64,000 nucleotides of DNA from Pseudomonas poae (GTDB lineage Bacteria > Pseudomonadota > Gammaproteobacteria > Pseudomonadales > Pseudomonadaceae): positions 6,090,001 through 6,154,000 of the forward strand of contig CP034537.1 of assembly GCA_004000515.1 (NCBI GenBank), in the 5' to 3' direction. Below the pieces are notes generated by a model, which did no database searches, had not been told where the DNA came from, and was given only the letters and a program-made list of their open reading frames with translations. Positions within the stretch are counted from its first letter, which is position 1. Each line of letters starts with the position of its first letter. Below, one piece after another: positions 9,985 through 22,845 of this stretch. Made by a program: the position numbers and the translations under genes.

Positions 9985-12129
9985 TCAGAACTGGTAGCTA
10001 TACCCCACGCCTGCCGAACGCCCGCGTCCCGGCATGCCGGTCAGCACCTGGTCGGTGGAGTAAGAGCCGTACAGGTCGTAGCGTGCATCCAGCAGGTTGT
10101 CGCCCCACAGGTAGATCTCTGAGCCGCCACTCTCCAGGCCCAGGTGCAGGTCCAGCTTGGCGTAGCCCTTGAGGTCGTAGTGGTTCTGCGGGTCGGCCGG
10201 ACGGTTTTTCTGTACGCGGTAATTGAGCAAGGTGTTCAGGCGTGGCGCCGGCAACCCGAGCAAGGCCCCCAGGTTCTTTTGCCAGGCGACGCTGAAGTTG
10301 CCGCTCCACAGCGGCACATCCGGCACGCGACTGCCCGCCGCCACGTCACCGCCGGACACACCCGGCGCATCCGACGTCACCACCGCATTGGTGTAGCTCA
10401 CGGCACTGCCCAAGGTCAGGTCATCGGTGACGTGCCAGGTGGTCGACAGCTCAGCGCCCTTGCTGCGGGTGTCGGCATTCACTGCGCTGACCGCCAGGGT
10501 GTTGAAGTCGTAGCCCAGCAGGTGGTCGTCCTGCACGCGCGTGATGAACAACGCCCCTTCCAGGCTCAGGTCGCCCCGGCACTTTCATGTTTGAAGCCCA
10601 GTTCGGCGGAATTCACCTTGGCGGCCTTGTAGGGCTCGCTGTCCTTGATCGACGTGGCGTAGTCGTTGAACCCCGCCGACTTATAGCCCCGTGACAGCAC
10701 CGCATACACATTAGTCTGCGGCGTCAGCGCGTAGCTCAGCGCCACGCGTCCGGTGCTGTAGTTGCTCTGCAAACGCCGGCTGTCGCTGACCTGCGCGCCG
10801 CCATTGGAATAATCGGCACCATAGGTCTTGCGGTCCCAGGTGTGGCGCAGGCCGGTGGTGAGTTTCCAGTCTTCGGCAATCGGGTACGTCACCTCACCAT
10901 AGGCCGCGTAGCTGTTGGTGCTGAAGTCGCGCAACTGTAGCGCGCCATTGGTGAAGTTGTTGGAATCGAAACTGCGTTCGGAGCGCGACAGGTTGAGCCC
11001 CGTCACCCAAAACACATCGGCATCCGCCAGTGATCCCAGACGCAGGTCCTGACTCCACACGCGCTCATGGGCCGAGTCTTCGATCAGGTATTCGAACGGG
11101 GAACCGTACAACGCCCGCGTGATGTTGCGATCGTAGCCTTTGACGGCATTGAAGTCGGTGCTGGTGTAGGCGCTGATCGAGGTGATGCGCGACTGCGCCA
11201 AGTCGTGGTTGAGTTCGAAGGAGTAACGCTCGTTGGTCTTCTGGTTGCCATCGAAGGTACCAGGCGTGTAGTCCAGGCTCGGGCGATTGCCAAACGGACG
11301 CAACAGCTCCAGGCCCGCATAGTGCTCGGCGCGCTGGCGCTCGGCGGTCAAAAGGCCGGTGGTGCCCTGGTCGTTGTCCCACAGCAGGCTGCCGCGCAGG
11401 GCCAGGTCCCGGTTTGGTCAGCGGGTCGCCGTCCTGTTGGTCATCGACCCAGTTATCAAAGCCGCTGCGACGCACCGCGATACGCCCGGCCAGCGAGTCG
11501 GTCAACGGCCCGCCCACGGCGCCTTCCGTCATGAACTGGCCTTGGTTGCCCACTTCGCCACGCACATACCCCTCCAGCACGCGCGTCGGTTTGCGGGTGG
11601 TGACGTTGATCGCGCCCGCCTCGCTGTTGCGCCCCAGCAATGTGCCCTGCGGGCCCTTGAGCACCTCCACCTGCTGCACGTCGAGCGTCGCCAGCGCCGC
11701 ATTGCGCACTGACATCGGCACGCCGTCCACATTCAACACCACCGAACCGTCATCCATGCTCATCTGGTTCAGTGACCCGACACCACGGATACGCACATTG
11801 GCGTCATTGGCGCCGCCCCAGGAGTTCACATCCACCCCCGGCGTGGTGCGCAGCGCGTCTTCCAGGGTGCGCAGGCGCCGAGTCTCGAGGGTTTTCCCAT
11901 CGATCACCGAGAGACCAAAGGGAATGTCCTTGGCACTCTCCTGGCTCAAGCGCGCGCTGACCGTCAGCGGTGCCAGTTCGATGGCCTCCGCAGGGGCCTG
12001 CGGCTGATAGTCAGCGGCATAGGCCGTGCACATCTGGCTGGACAAGCCCAGCGCCATGGCCTGGGTCAAGACGTTGGCCCGCCAGCCGAGGGGGCGGCGC
12101 AGCGGTTGGATTAACAGTGCAGATGACAT
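9985..12129 (-). CDS. TonB-dependent siderophore receptor, FyuA-like, copy 2 (two frameshifts)
   Basis: A paralogue of the receptor at 7779-9900 on the opposite strand. A signal peptide ends near AYA-A, followed by the TonB-box-like PLTVSA, a plug with VRIRGVGSLNQMSMDDGS and VEVLKGPQGTLLGRNSEAG, and a barrel ending in YSYQF. The plug keeps LLGRNSEAGAINVTTRKP, where copy 1 has LSGAIGQAGAVNITTRQP. The frame breaks near 11411 and 10577; one C or G added at each gives TKPRDLALRG-type and SAGGDLSLEGALF sequences and a receptor of about 715 residues. It lies 33 bases downstream of the ABC permease gene and is probably co-transcribed with it. Confidence 0.85.
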
Positions 12130-12162
12130 GACAACGCTCCAAAAGGCAGGGATGGTTCAAAT

Positions 12163-15100
12163 TCATTGCGCAGGGCCCCAGCGCTCAAGCGCAGCGGCAA
12201 TCGCGTCAGGATCAGGCGCGCCCAACAAGGGCTGGATCGCAGCCGGCCATCCCTGGCCGTTTCGGATGGCGGCGGTCATTGCCGTCAGTTGTTCGGGGCT
12301 TTGTTCAGAGGTCCATGCCAGACTCGCCAGGGCTGCATAAGTGGCGGCCCAGCCATGCTCGCGGGCATCAGCCAGGGTGCCGACGGGTTCGCCGTCATTG
12401 CCCAGCGCGCGGGTCAGGTCATCGGCCATGAGTTTCACCAGTGCCGCGCGCGCCTCAGGACCGTCTACATCCGCCACACACAGCAAGCCGATCGCGCCTG
12501 CCACGCCCTGGCTCAACCACAGGTAACCCGGCACCTGCTGCAGGTCGCTGGCGTCAATCAACACCCGGCGGGCAAGCAACTCGGCAATATGCGCACGGCG
12601 TGCCGAACGCCCGACGCCGGTCGCGGCCACGTCCCAATCCGGCGATTGGGCGAGCAACAGCTGACCGTGGCTCAAGCGGCTGTCGCCCATGCCGGTCGGC
12701 CACTGGCTCACGCCCTCCACCACCGGGCGACTGCCCAGGCGTCGCGCCACACAGGTGCTCATCAGGTCCAGGTCTTCGCGCACTTCAACAGCCGTTTGCT
12801 GGCGGCTGGCATCCGCCTTAGCCTGCAAGCTGTAGGCAAAATCCAAGGGCGCCGCGCTGTGACCGTTGAAGTCCTGTCCATCAATCTCAACGTGCCATTG
12901 CCAGTCGCCCGCCGGAGCGATGGCCTCCACGGCGACGGCGGAACCTGCCGCCAAGGTGGGTACGTCGGCTGCCAAACCGACCTCGCTGCGTTGCACCGGC
13001 GCACGCAGCAGCCGCTCGCTGTCCAGCCCCAGGCGCGGCATAACGCGGCGCGCTTGCAGCCACACACCGTGCGGCCCCAACCAGAACGCTTCGCCTTCCG
13101 ACGGCCAGCCGTTGGCGCTGACCGTCCAGTTCAACTCCACAGTGCAGGCGTTCGTCGCACAAGGTGCCAGGGGAACGCGCAGGTGTTCGGTGGCCTGTTC
13201 GAACGTGACCGGTTGCCCCATCACGCTCACCGCCGTCACCTGCAAACCTGGCGGCAACTCGGCGTCCAATTGGCTGGCCACCACGGCGTCCAGCGTCCAC
13301 TGGCCCTCAACCTGACGCGCAGCAGAATCCACGCGCAGTTGCACGCGCCCGCCCGCCACCTGCCAGGCCGGTGCGCCGGGCAGCCAGCGCTGTTCCCAGG
13401 CGGCGCGTTCAACACGCTCCTCGGCCACCGATTGGTAGTCGCCCTGCTCCACCAGGTGATGGTGCAAAGCCACGCCACTGCCCAGCAGACCCAAGGCGCC
13501 CAGGGCCAACACGGCGAGCGGCAACGGCTGGCCCACGTCAGCGAAACGGCGGCGCTCGGGACCGCGAGGCAATACCAGTGCGGCCACGCCGACCATCACC
13601 GCGCAACCTGCGAGTTTCCAGCCTGCCAGGGTGCCGAGATACGGTAACCAGGGCGCCCAGCCGGCGAGTTGCGACAACGCCACATGCGCCGGTATCCCCA
13701 TCGCATAGGCGGGGTAGCTGACCAGCCCCAATTCGTGGTTGAGCACCAGGAAAAACGTCAGCAGCATCGACGTGGCGTACGCGAGCCCCGAGCGCCGTAT
13801 CAACGCGTGCACCAGCACCGTCAGCGCGGCCAGTTCCAGCAGCGGCGGCGCGAACACCAGCGCTTGGTAGACCAGTACAAAGCCCGGCGCCAGGCTGTCG
13901 GGCGCAGCGATGGCGCTGATCAGCAGGCTGGCAATGCCTGGCACCAGCGCCAAGGTCAGGGTCGCCAACAACACACAGGCCGTACGGCCGAACAATCGCA
14001 GCCAGGTCGGTGCGGGGGTCGCCTGCAACATCGCACCGAGGCCTTCGACGTCATCACGCCGACACACCAAGCCCACCAGCGCCGCGATAATAAAGGCGAT
14101 CACCAGGAACAACGCGCTCGACAACAGCGGCAGGGTCAGATCCGCCCGTGGCACCATCGGCCCGCGCGCATGCCACACGCCGTGGACAAAACCACTGAGC
14201 ACGCCCATCACCAGCAGCAAGCCGAGCGCCACCCACCAGATCCGCCGTGCAAACAACTGGCGTACCTGCCAGCGCGCTTCATGCCACAAGGCGTGCGTCC
14301 AACGACTGGCCGTCAAAGGACCCGGCCATTGCACGTCACGGCTGCGCAGCATCGGCGGTTCCGTCAGCACCGCACCGCTGCGCCTGCCCATCAGGCCCTG
14401 GCGCGTGGTGCGCGCCAACACCACGGCCAGCACCAGCAGCGGCAACACACACCATAACGCGCGGTTGAGCCAGAACCCCGGCGTCAGCGCCAACAGCGAC
14501 TGCGACTTCTGCGCGGTGCTCCAGGTTTCGACCTGGGCCTGGGTAAAGGTAAATAGCGACGGGTCCAGGCTGGCCGCCAACAGCGGGTTGATATGCCCGC
14601 CCTTGAGTACGACCACTGCAAACATCCACAGCAGCATCAATACCGTCGCCAGGGCAAAGGGCGCAGCCAGGCCACGGCTGCGCAACGCCAGCAGGTAATA
14701 CAACGCACCGATTCCAGTACTCACCGGCAACAGCAAGGCGACCCAGGCAAAGGCCAACGCCGACCAGACCGGCGCACCGATACTGGCCGCTGGTACCCAG
14801 CCGAGCCAGCCCAATACCGGGCTGACCAGGAAGCCGATAATCAACGCACTGGCGAGCAACCCACCCACCAGCGCCGCGCCGATAAAACGCCCCACAGCAG
14901 CGCCGGCAGCGACAGCGGCAAGGCCAGCAGCACCTCTTCCAACTGCGCCTTGCGGTCGCGCAGGGCCGGCTGCGCAAACACCCAGGCCCAGGCAAAAAAC
15001 AGGAAGAACATGCAACCGCACGACATCAGGTAAATCAGGCTGGGTGCATTGCGGGCGATGTCGCTGGCGCCCATTTTCTGCACGTAGTCGGCATTCGTCA

Positions 15101-15215
15101 GGGACATCAGCAGGTAGCCGGTGAGGCCGAGAAACACCAACAAGGGAATGCCACTGCGCAGCCCGGCACGGACTTCCACCCAGGCTTCACGCAACAGCAA
15201 GGCGACGGTATTCAT
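12163..15215 (-). CDS. ABC-2-type permease fused to a degenerate M1-peptidase-like domain (one frameshift)
   Basis: About 1017 residues. The N-terminal two thirds hold two sets of roughly six transmembrane helices (ABC-2 permease type), joined by a soluble linker starting RDVQWPGPL. The C-terminal third (about residues 590-1017) looks like an M1 aminopeptidase domain, as in the permease/M1 fusion family. The zinc site is lost, however: the place of HExxH reads HIAELLARR and the place of the downstream E reads WLSQGVAG. The frame breaks near 14889; one G in the GGGG run restores LLWGRFIGAALVGG. It overlaps the ATPase gene by four bases (15212-15215). Substrate and direction of transport are unknown, and co-transcription with receptor 2 suggests siderophore handling. 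Confidence 0.72.
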
Positions 15216-16095
15216 GCGTCCACCGCCTCGCCGGCCTGGGCCAGCGCCAGGTAATAGATATCCTCCAGACGCGGCGCGTGGGGCTGAAACGCGGGTCTGC
15301 CGGACGCTCGCCGTGCACGATCACGCGACTGCCTTGTGGGCTGGCGGCCACATGCAATGCTTCGGGCAACGATTCACCACGGCTGAACGGCGTTTCCCAC
15401 AAGCGGCCCTGTTCGGCAGCGAGCAAGTCGGCCGGGCGACCTTCGACAATAATCTGCCCGCCGGCCAACACCGCCAGGCGGCTGCACAGGTTCTCGACGT
15501 CTTCGACGATATGGGTCGAGAGCAGCACGATGGATTCGGCGGCGACATCCGCCAGCACCCGATGAAAACGGTTGCGTTCGGCCGGGTCTAGGCCCGCCGT
15601 GGGCTCATCGACGATCACTAAGCGTGGCGAACCCACCAGCGCCATGGCGATACCGAACCTGCGCAACATGCCGCCCGAATAGGTCGCCAACGCACGGTGG
15701 GCCGCCTGCTGCAAGTTGACCTTATCCAGCAGGGCCTCGATTTCCTCGCGGCGCTGGCGGTTGTCGGTACGGCCCTTGAGCCAGGCGAACCGGTCGAGCA
15801 AATCCCGCGCACTCACGCCGGGGTACGCGCCCAGTTGCTGCGGCAGGTAACCCAGGCGGCGACGCAGATGATCGGGGCCGCGCAGAACGTCCACGCCGTC
15901 CAGGTGAATGCTGCCGGCGTCCGGCAGTTGCAGGGTCGCCAGGGTGCGCATCAGGCTGCTCTTGCCGGCGCCGTTGGGACCGAGCAAGCCATACATACCG
16001 GGGCCAACACTCAGGTCCACGCCGCGCAGCGCTTCGACGCCATTCTTGTAGCGCTTGCGCAGGCCGCGCACTTGTAAACCCGAATCGACAGACAT
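15212..16095 (-). CDS. ABC transporter ATP-binding protein (one frameshift)
   Basis: An ABC-2-type ATPase of about 293 residues. Walker A LLGPNGAGKSS, the Q loop LPQQLG, signature YSGGMLRRFG, Walker B LVIVDEPTAGLD and H-loop LLSTHIVED are all present. The raw frame runs out of register near 15292; one G added there gives PADPAFQPHAPRLEDIYYLAL and a stop overlapping the permease start. The ATG at 16095 is preferred to upstream starts because GGAG lies six bases before it. It pairs with the permease, and the ATPase-permease-receptor set diverges from the NRPS operon. Confidence 0.82.
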
Positions 16096-16122
16096 CCGCA
16101 ACTCCATGAAGAGGCCCTGCAA

Positions 16123-16389
16123 GAGGGCGGCGAGCGACGGTAGTCAAGGCCGTGGGCCGGGCTCTACCCGATTCAAGTCATTTTCCAACCGCATCGCGCG
16201 GCGTATCGGCGTCATGTCCCGCAACTGCGCCCGTGCAATCGGCACTGGGCAAACGGATACGGGGCAAAAACGATTCGATCCGGGTAGTCGCCAAAATGAG
16301 AATGACTAGCATCTCCCCCATGCATTTGCCTGCCCCCAGCGCCTGGGCCAACCCCGGCCCGGGCCCTAGCGATGAGAAGACGTTGAGCC
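16123..16389. promoter_or_regulatory. Divergent promoter region with Fur-box-like site
   Basis: These 267 bases separate the minus-strand transporter operon from the NRPS operon. CAAAATGAGAATGACTAGCA (16292-16311) resembles the common AATGAGAAT half of Fur sites. No second gene is visible here. A PchR-type activator site could also lie here but cannot be told apart by eye. Confidence 0.5.
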
Positions 16390-19300
16390 ATGGCCACTCC
16401 CAGCACCTCAACCGCAACACTGCTGCGCCAATCCCTGTCCGACGCCCTTGGACTGCCCGCCGACCAGGTGCCCCTGGAGGCCAATCTGATCGAATGGGGC
16501 CTGGACTCCGTCACCCTGATCCGTCTTGCCGGCCAATGGCGGCGCCAGGGCCTGGCCGCGCGTTTCGCCGACTTGGTGGCGGACCCACGCCTATGTACCT
16601 GGCTAGCCCTGCTTGACACCGCCCCCACGGCCCCCGCGCCGGTCAGCACCGCTACCGATGACGGGCTGCCGTTCGAACTGGCGCCGATGCAGCACGCTTA
16701 CTGGATCGGTCGCGCCCCTGGCCAAGCGCTGGGTGGCGTGGCTGCACACTTCTATAACGAGTTCGATGGCCACGACGTTGACCCGATACGGTTGGAAGCC
16801 GCCGTGCGTGCCCTGTTCGCGCGGCACCCGATGTTGCGGGCGCAGTTTCTCGATGACGGCCGCCAGCAGGTCCTCGCGCACAGCCCGTGGCCGGGGCTCA
16901 CGGTGCATGACCTGCGCCAGGCCGGCACCGAACAGGTGCAACAACGGCTGGCAGCCTTCCGCGCCGAGCTGTCCCATCGCAAGTTGGCCGTGGAACAAGG
17001 CCAGGTGCTGGATATCCAGCTGTCGTTGTTGCCCGGCGGCACCCGCCTGCACCTGAACCTCGACATGCTCGCCGCCGATGCCTTGAGCCTGCGCACCCTG
17101 CTCGGCGACCTGGTGTTGTTGTACCGCCAACAACCCCTGCCCGCGCTGGACTACACCTTTGCCCGGTACCTGGCTGACCTGCGCCAGGAACAGGCCAGCA
17201 TCGAGCAGCGGGATCGTCACCAACAGGCGCGCGACTACTGGTTGCAGCGCCTCGATCAATTGCCCGGTGCGCCGAGCCTGCCGATCAAGGCCCAGGGCGA
17301 TGACCGCCAGGTCTGCCGCCGTCACCATTGGCTGCCGCCGTCAGAACGCCAGGCATTCGAACGCCAGGCGCGGGAGCACGGGCTCACGCCGGCCATGGCG
17401 TTGGCGGCGGTGTTCAGTGAAGCCCTTGGCGCGTGGTGCGATACACCCGAGTTGCTGCTCAACCTACCGCTATTCAACCGCACGCCGCTGCATGCCAACG
17501 TCGATCGCCTGGTCGGGGATTTCACTTCGTCGATCCTGCTGGCCTGGGACGGCCGGGTCGCCGGCACGTTTGCCGCACGCGCCACCACCCTGCAACGCCG
17601 CTTCCACAGCGATGTCGCACACAGCGCGTTTTCCGGCCTGGAGGTGTTGCGTGAACTGTCCCGCCAACGCGGTGAACAAGTCCTGGCTCCCGTTGTATAC
17701 ACTAGCGCACTGGGCCTGGGTGAGTTGTTCGCCGAGGGCGTGCAGGCCAGTTTCGGCCAGCCGGCGTGGATCATTTCCCAGGGCCCGCAGGTGTGGCTCG
17801 ATGCGCAAGTCACCGAGCTGGACGGCGGCATCCTGATCAACCTCGATGCGCGTGAAGGGCTGTTCGCCGACGGTGTGCTGGATGGCGTGTTCAAGGCCTA
17901 TACCGACCTGCTGCAACGCCTGTGTTTTGACCCGGACGCCTGGCATCAGGCACCGCCTGCACTGATCCCCGCCGAGCAACTGACCCTGCGCCAAACCGTG
18001 CAAGGCCAGCCTGCTGCCCTGCCCGTCAAGCGCCTGCATGAGGCATTTTTTGCCCAGGCACGCCAGACGCCCACCTTGCCCGCGCTGCTGCAGGGCCACC
18101 CTCCCGTCATCAGCTATGGCGAGCTGGCCGAGCGGGCCCTGCAAGTTGCAGCGTACCTGGAAGACCAAGGCATCCAGCGCGGCGATGTCGTGGCGCTGCA
18201 ACTGCCCAAGGGGCCCGAGCAAGTCATCGCGGTACTCGGCATCCTCGCCTGCAGCGCCACGTACCTGCCGATCGGCATCGACCAGCCCGACGCGCGTTGC
18301 CAGAAAAATCTGCGAAAGCTCAGGTGCGCGGTTGCTGCTCAAGGCCCTGCCACCTGCGGGCCCCGCGCTGGACGCGCCCCAGCCCGGTGCGGTCAGCGAC
18401 CTGGCCTACATCCTCTATACCTCCGGTTCCACTGGCGAACCCAAGGGCGTAGAAATCAGCCACCTGGCCGCCGCCAACACCGTGGAAGACCTGCAACGGC
18501 GCCTCCAGCTGACCGCCGATGACCGCATTCTCGCGCTCTCTGCGCTGGAGTTCGACCTGTCGGTGTTCGACCTGTTTGCTGCGCTGTCCAACGGCGCAGC
18601 GGTGATTGGCATCGAGCCCGAAGCGCAGCGCGATGCCGAGCGCTGGCGTGAACTGGCCTTGCAGCACCGCGCCAGCGTACTCAACTGCGTGCCGGCGTTG
18701 CTGGACATGTTGCTCGGTTGCGCCCCGGCCGACGCGCGCCTGCCGCTGCGTGCGGTGTTGCTCGGCGGTGACAAAGTCGCCCCGGACCTGGCGCCACGGT
18801 TGTGGGCCCAGGCGCCGGGCTGTCGCTTCATGGCCTTGGGCGGCGCCACCGAAGCGGCGATCCACTCGACGCTGTTCGAAGCCCTACCCGGCCAGCCATT
18901 GCCTTGGCACTGCCTGCCTTACGGCAAACCGCTGGACAACGTCAGCCTGCGCATCGTCGACCACCAGGGCCATGACTGCCCGGACTGGGTGGCCGGGGAG
19001 CTGTGGATCGGCGGCGCCGGGGTGGCCCAGGGTTATCGCGGCGACCGCGTGCGCAGCGCCGAACGTTTTGTCGACTATCAAGGCCTGCGCTGGTACCGCA
19101 CAGGCGACCGGGCGCGCTACCACCCCGACGGCACTGTGGAGTTCCTCGGGCGTAGCGACTTTCAGCTCAAGCTGCATGGCTACCGCATCGAGGCCGGCGA
19201 AGTCGAGCAGGCGCTGCTGGCCTGCCCAGGCGTGGAGCACGCGGTCGTGTTGCTGACCGGCCAGCAATTGGCGGCGGTGGTCCGTCTGGCGCACGGCGCC

Positions 19301-22300
19301 GTGCATCCTGTGCAGATCGACCTGCCGGGCCTGGCCGAGCGCCTGCCGGCGTATATGATTCCCTCGCTGATCCTTGGCTGCGCGCAGTTGCCCTTGACCG
19401 GCAACGGCAAGGTCGACCGCAAGGCCTTGCACGCGTGGCTCGTCCAGCATAGCCCGGTGCAGCAGGCCAACCTGACGGCGCCCTGCGGCGTTATCGAACA
19501 ACAGGTGGCCCGCGCCTGGCAGCAGTTGCTTGGCTGTGGTGAGGTGTGCCGCGAACACAGCTTCTTTGCCCTGGGTGGCGACTCCCTTAGCGCCACCCGC
19601 CTGGTGCGCCTGCTCGCCGAACAAGGGCTGGGCGGTGCACGCATCGCCCAGGTGTTTGCCAAGCCGGTGCTGGCGCAGTTTTGTGTCGACCTGCATCAAC
19701 AGGCACAGGCCGAACCCGCACACACCGTTGTTGCAGACCTGGCGCAACGCCACGCGCCCTTCCCTATGACTGAGGTGCAGCAGGCCTATTGGCTGGGCCG
19801 CGACCCCAGCCTGGTATTAGGGGCGTGAGTTGCCACTTCTACCGTGAATACGACGTCGAGGACCTTGACCTGCCGCGCCTGCAACACGCCTTGCAGCGCT
19901 TGATCGAACGCCACGAAATGCTGCGCGCTGTGTTCGATCACAGTGGCCAGGCGCGCATCCTGCAACAAGTGCCGGCCTTCGTGATCGGCCAGGGCCACGC
20001 CAGCCTGGAAGAGCTGCGTGAACACTGTGCCCATCGCGTGTTCGCCCCTCACCAATGGCCGCTGTTCGATGTGCAAACGGTGACCCACGGCCGGCACACA
20101 CGCCTGGCGATCAGCCTGGACAATTTGATCCTCGACGCCCTGAGCATCCTGCGCTTCTACACCGAACTCGATGCGTTGTACCGCGAGCCCGACATTGCGC
20201 TGGCCCCGTTGGATCTGTCGTTTCGCGATTACCAATTGCAGTGCGCCGCTGCATCTGAAGAGTTGCACGCCGCGCAGCGCTTCTGGCAGGAACGCCTGCC
20301 CGAATTGCCGCCGCATCCGCAGTTGCCACTGGCCGCCGATCCCGCCAGCCTGGGCCGACCACGCTTTGAACGCCTGCAAGGGCAGATCGATGCCAGCGCC
20401 TGGCAAGCGATCCTGTCCAAGGCCCAGCAACAGGGGCTCACCGCCTCGGCGGTACTGCTCTGCGCTTTGCCGAAACCCTCGGCCGCTGGAGTGCACGCCC
20501 GGACCTGAGCCTCAACCTCACACTGTTCGATCGCCGCCCCGTGCACCCTCAGATCGACCAGGTAATGGGCGACTTCACATCGCTGACCCTGCTCGGGTAT
20601 GTGCCCGTGGCGGGTGAGCGTTGGGTTGACCGTGCACGGCGTACGCAACAATCCCTGGGCGAGGCGTTGGAGCATCGCTGCGTGGGTTCCGTCAGCCTGC
20701 TGCGCCAGCTGGCCCGGGGCAATGGCGAGCAACAGGTGAGCATGCCGGTGGTGTTCACCAGCGCCCTGGGCGTCCCGGATGGCACAGCGGCGCCGATGGA
20801 CGGACCGTTTGCCCACCAAGTGTTCGGCCTGACACAAACCCCGCAAGTGTGGCTCGACCACCAGGTCGTCGAAGCCAACGGTGGTATTGCCCTTAACTGG
20901 GACCGTGTGGTCGGCCTGTTTCCCGAAGGTCTGGTTGAAGCGATGTTCGACGCTTACCTGCAGAGCCTCAACTGGTTGGCCGAGCACGCCTGGGACAGCG
21001 CGCCACCCGACCTGCTGCCCCAGGCCCAAGCGCAACGGCGTGCCCAACTCAACGCCCCGGTCGACTGCGTGCCGGGCGACCCGACGCTGCACCAGGGTTT
21101 CTTTGAACAGGCGCGCCAGACGCCGCAGCGCCCGGCCTTGTTATGGGGTGAACACGGCACGCTGAAGTACGGCGAACTGGCCGACCGCGCGCTGCGTATC
21201 GCCCACAGTCTGATGGACGCAGGTGTCGCACCCGGCGACCTGGTGGCCGTGTCCCTGGCCAAAGGGCCACAGCAGGTGGCCTGTGTGCTGGGCATTCTGG
21301 CGGCCGGCGCCGCCTATCTGCCCGTGGGTGTCGATCAGCCATTGCAGCGCTGCCAGCGCATCCTGCAACAGGCCGGCGTGACCCTGATGCTCGCCGAGCA
21401 CGACCCGCAACTGCCCGGCGTCAAGCACCTAAAGCCCTCCACCGCGTTGAAGGCCGAACCGCTGGCGGCGCCACGGCCTCTCGTAGCGGGTGAGCTGGCC
21501 TATGTAATCTACACCTCCGGCTCCACTGGCCAGCCTAAGGGCGTGGAAATCACCCACCGCGCGGCGATGAATACCGTGGCCGAGATCAACCGCTGTTATG
21601 GCGTCCAAGCCACCGACCGGGGCTTGGCCCTGTCGGCGCTGGACTTCGACTTGTCGGTGTATGACCTGTTCGGCCTGCTCTCGGTGGGCGCCGCAGTGGT
21701 GCTGATCGACGAAGACCAGCGCCGCGATGCCCGCGCCTGGCTCAAGGCATTGCGACAGCACCGAGTGACCCTGTGGAACAGCGTGCCGGCGCTGCTCGCC
21801 ATGCTGCTGGAAGCCAACGCTCAAGACCGCCAGCCCCTGGACCTGAGGGTCGCTCTGCTGTCCGGCGACTGGATAGGCCTTGATGTGCCGCAACGCCTGC
21901 AAGAGCAGGCCCACGGTTGCCGCTTTATCGCCCTCGGCGGCGCGACCGAAGCAGCGATCTGGTCGAATCACTTTGAAGTACGCCAGGCAATGCCGGGCTG
22001 GCGTTCGATTCCCTACGGCGTGCCGCTGGCCAACCAGGCCTACCGGGTAGTCGATGCCCTGGGCCGTGACTGCCCGGACTGGGTCACGGGGGAACTGTGG
22101 ATCGGCGGTGCCGGCGTCGCGCGTGGTTATCGCCACGCGCCGCAGCTGAATGCCGAGCGCTTTGTCGATGGCTGGTACCGCACCGGTGACCTCGGCCGCT
22201 ACCACCCCGAGGGCCTGTTGGAGTTTCTCGGGCGCGCCGACAGCCAGGTGAAGGTCCGTGGCCATCGCATCGAACTGGGCGAAATCGAAGCCGCCCTGGC

Positions 22301-22808
22301 GCGTCACCCCTGTGTGAACAGCGCCGTGGCGCTGGTCGCCGACCACCGACTGATGGCCGCCGTTACGGCCAGCACCTGCGCCGAGGTGCTCGCACGGCAT
22401 CTGGAGCAGTGCCTGCCGGCCTACATGCGCCCGGAACAGATCCTGGTGCTGGAACGCCTGCCGTTGAGCAGCAATGGCAAGGTCGACCGCCGTGCGCTGC
22501 TCGCCCCTTTGAGCGCCGCTGCCCAGCCACGGGACGCGATGGATGAGCAACCACTGAGCGCCGGCGAACAGGTGATCGCCGAGCTCTGGCAGCACTTGCT
22601 CAAGGTGCCGAGCGTCTCGCGCCACGACAACTTTTTCCGCCTGGGCGGCGACAGCCTGCTGGCCACGCGTTTTCTCGAAATGCTACGCAGCCGTCTGGGC
22701 GTGGAACTGCCCATGGGCCAGTTGTTCGGTGCCGCCAGCCTGCTGGAAGTGGCGCAGACCCTCGAACGCCTACCCACCCCGCACACCGTTGAAGAAGGCG
22801 TTATCTGA
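16390..22808 (+). CDS. NRPS1: ArCP-Cy1-A1-PCP1-Cy2-A2-PCP2 siderophore synthetase (three frameshift sites)
   Basis: About 2140 residues when joined. An N-terminal aryl carrier domain (phosphopantetheine Ser in GLDSVT, about residue 40) is followed by two cyclization modules. Cy1 and Cy2 carry intact DxxxxDxxS motifs (DMLAADALS, about 226; DNLILDALS, about 1245). A1 and A2 have [10 protein letters not shown] and TSGSTGQPKG, and the carriers have GGDSLS and GGDSLL. The A2 pocket residues read D-L-Y-N-L-S-L-I-W, the cysteine code of PchE/PchF; A1 reads D-L-F-N-L-G-L-I-H. The frame breaks near 18305, 19826 and 20466; restoring one or a few bases at each rejoins conserved cores. It resembles HMWP2/PchE with a full second module. 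The C-terminus is a short acidic tail (VEEGVI). Confidence 0.85.
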
Positions 22809-22845
22809 TGCCCGCGCAACCACCCTTTTTCCAGGAGCTGTCCCC

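Noticed and set aside
12166-13647. Long plus-strand open frame (about 490 codons) opposite the ABC permease
   Set aside because: It is Gln/Arg/His-rich, as expected from the antisense of a GC-rich gene, and the minus strand carries the clear permease and M1-like domain.
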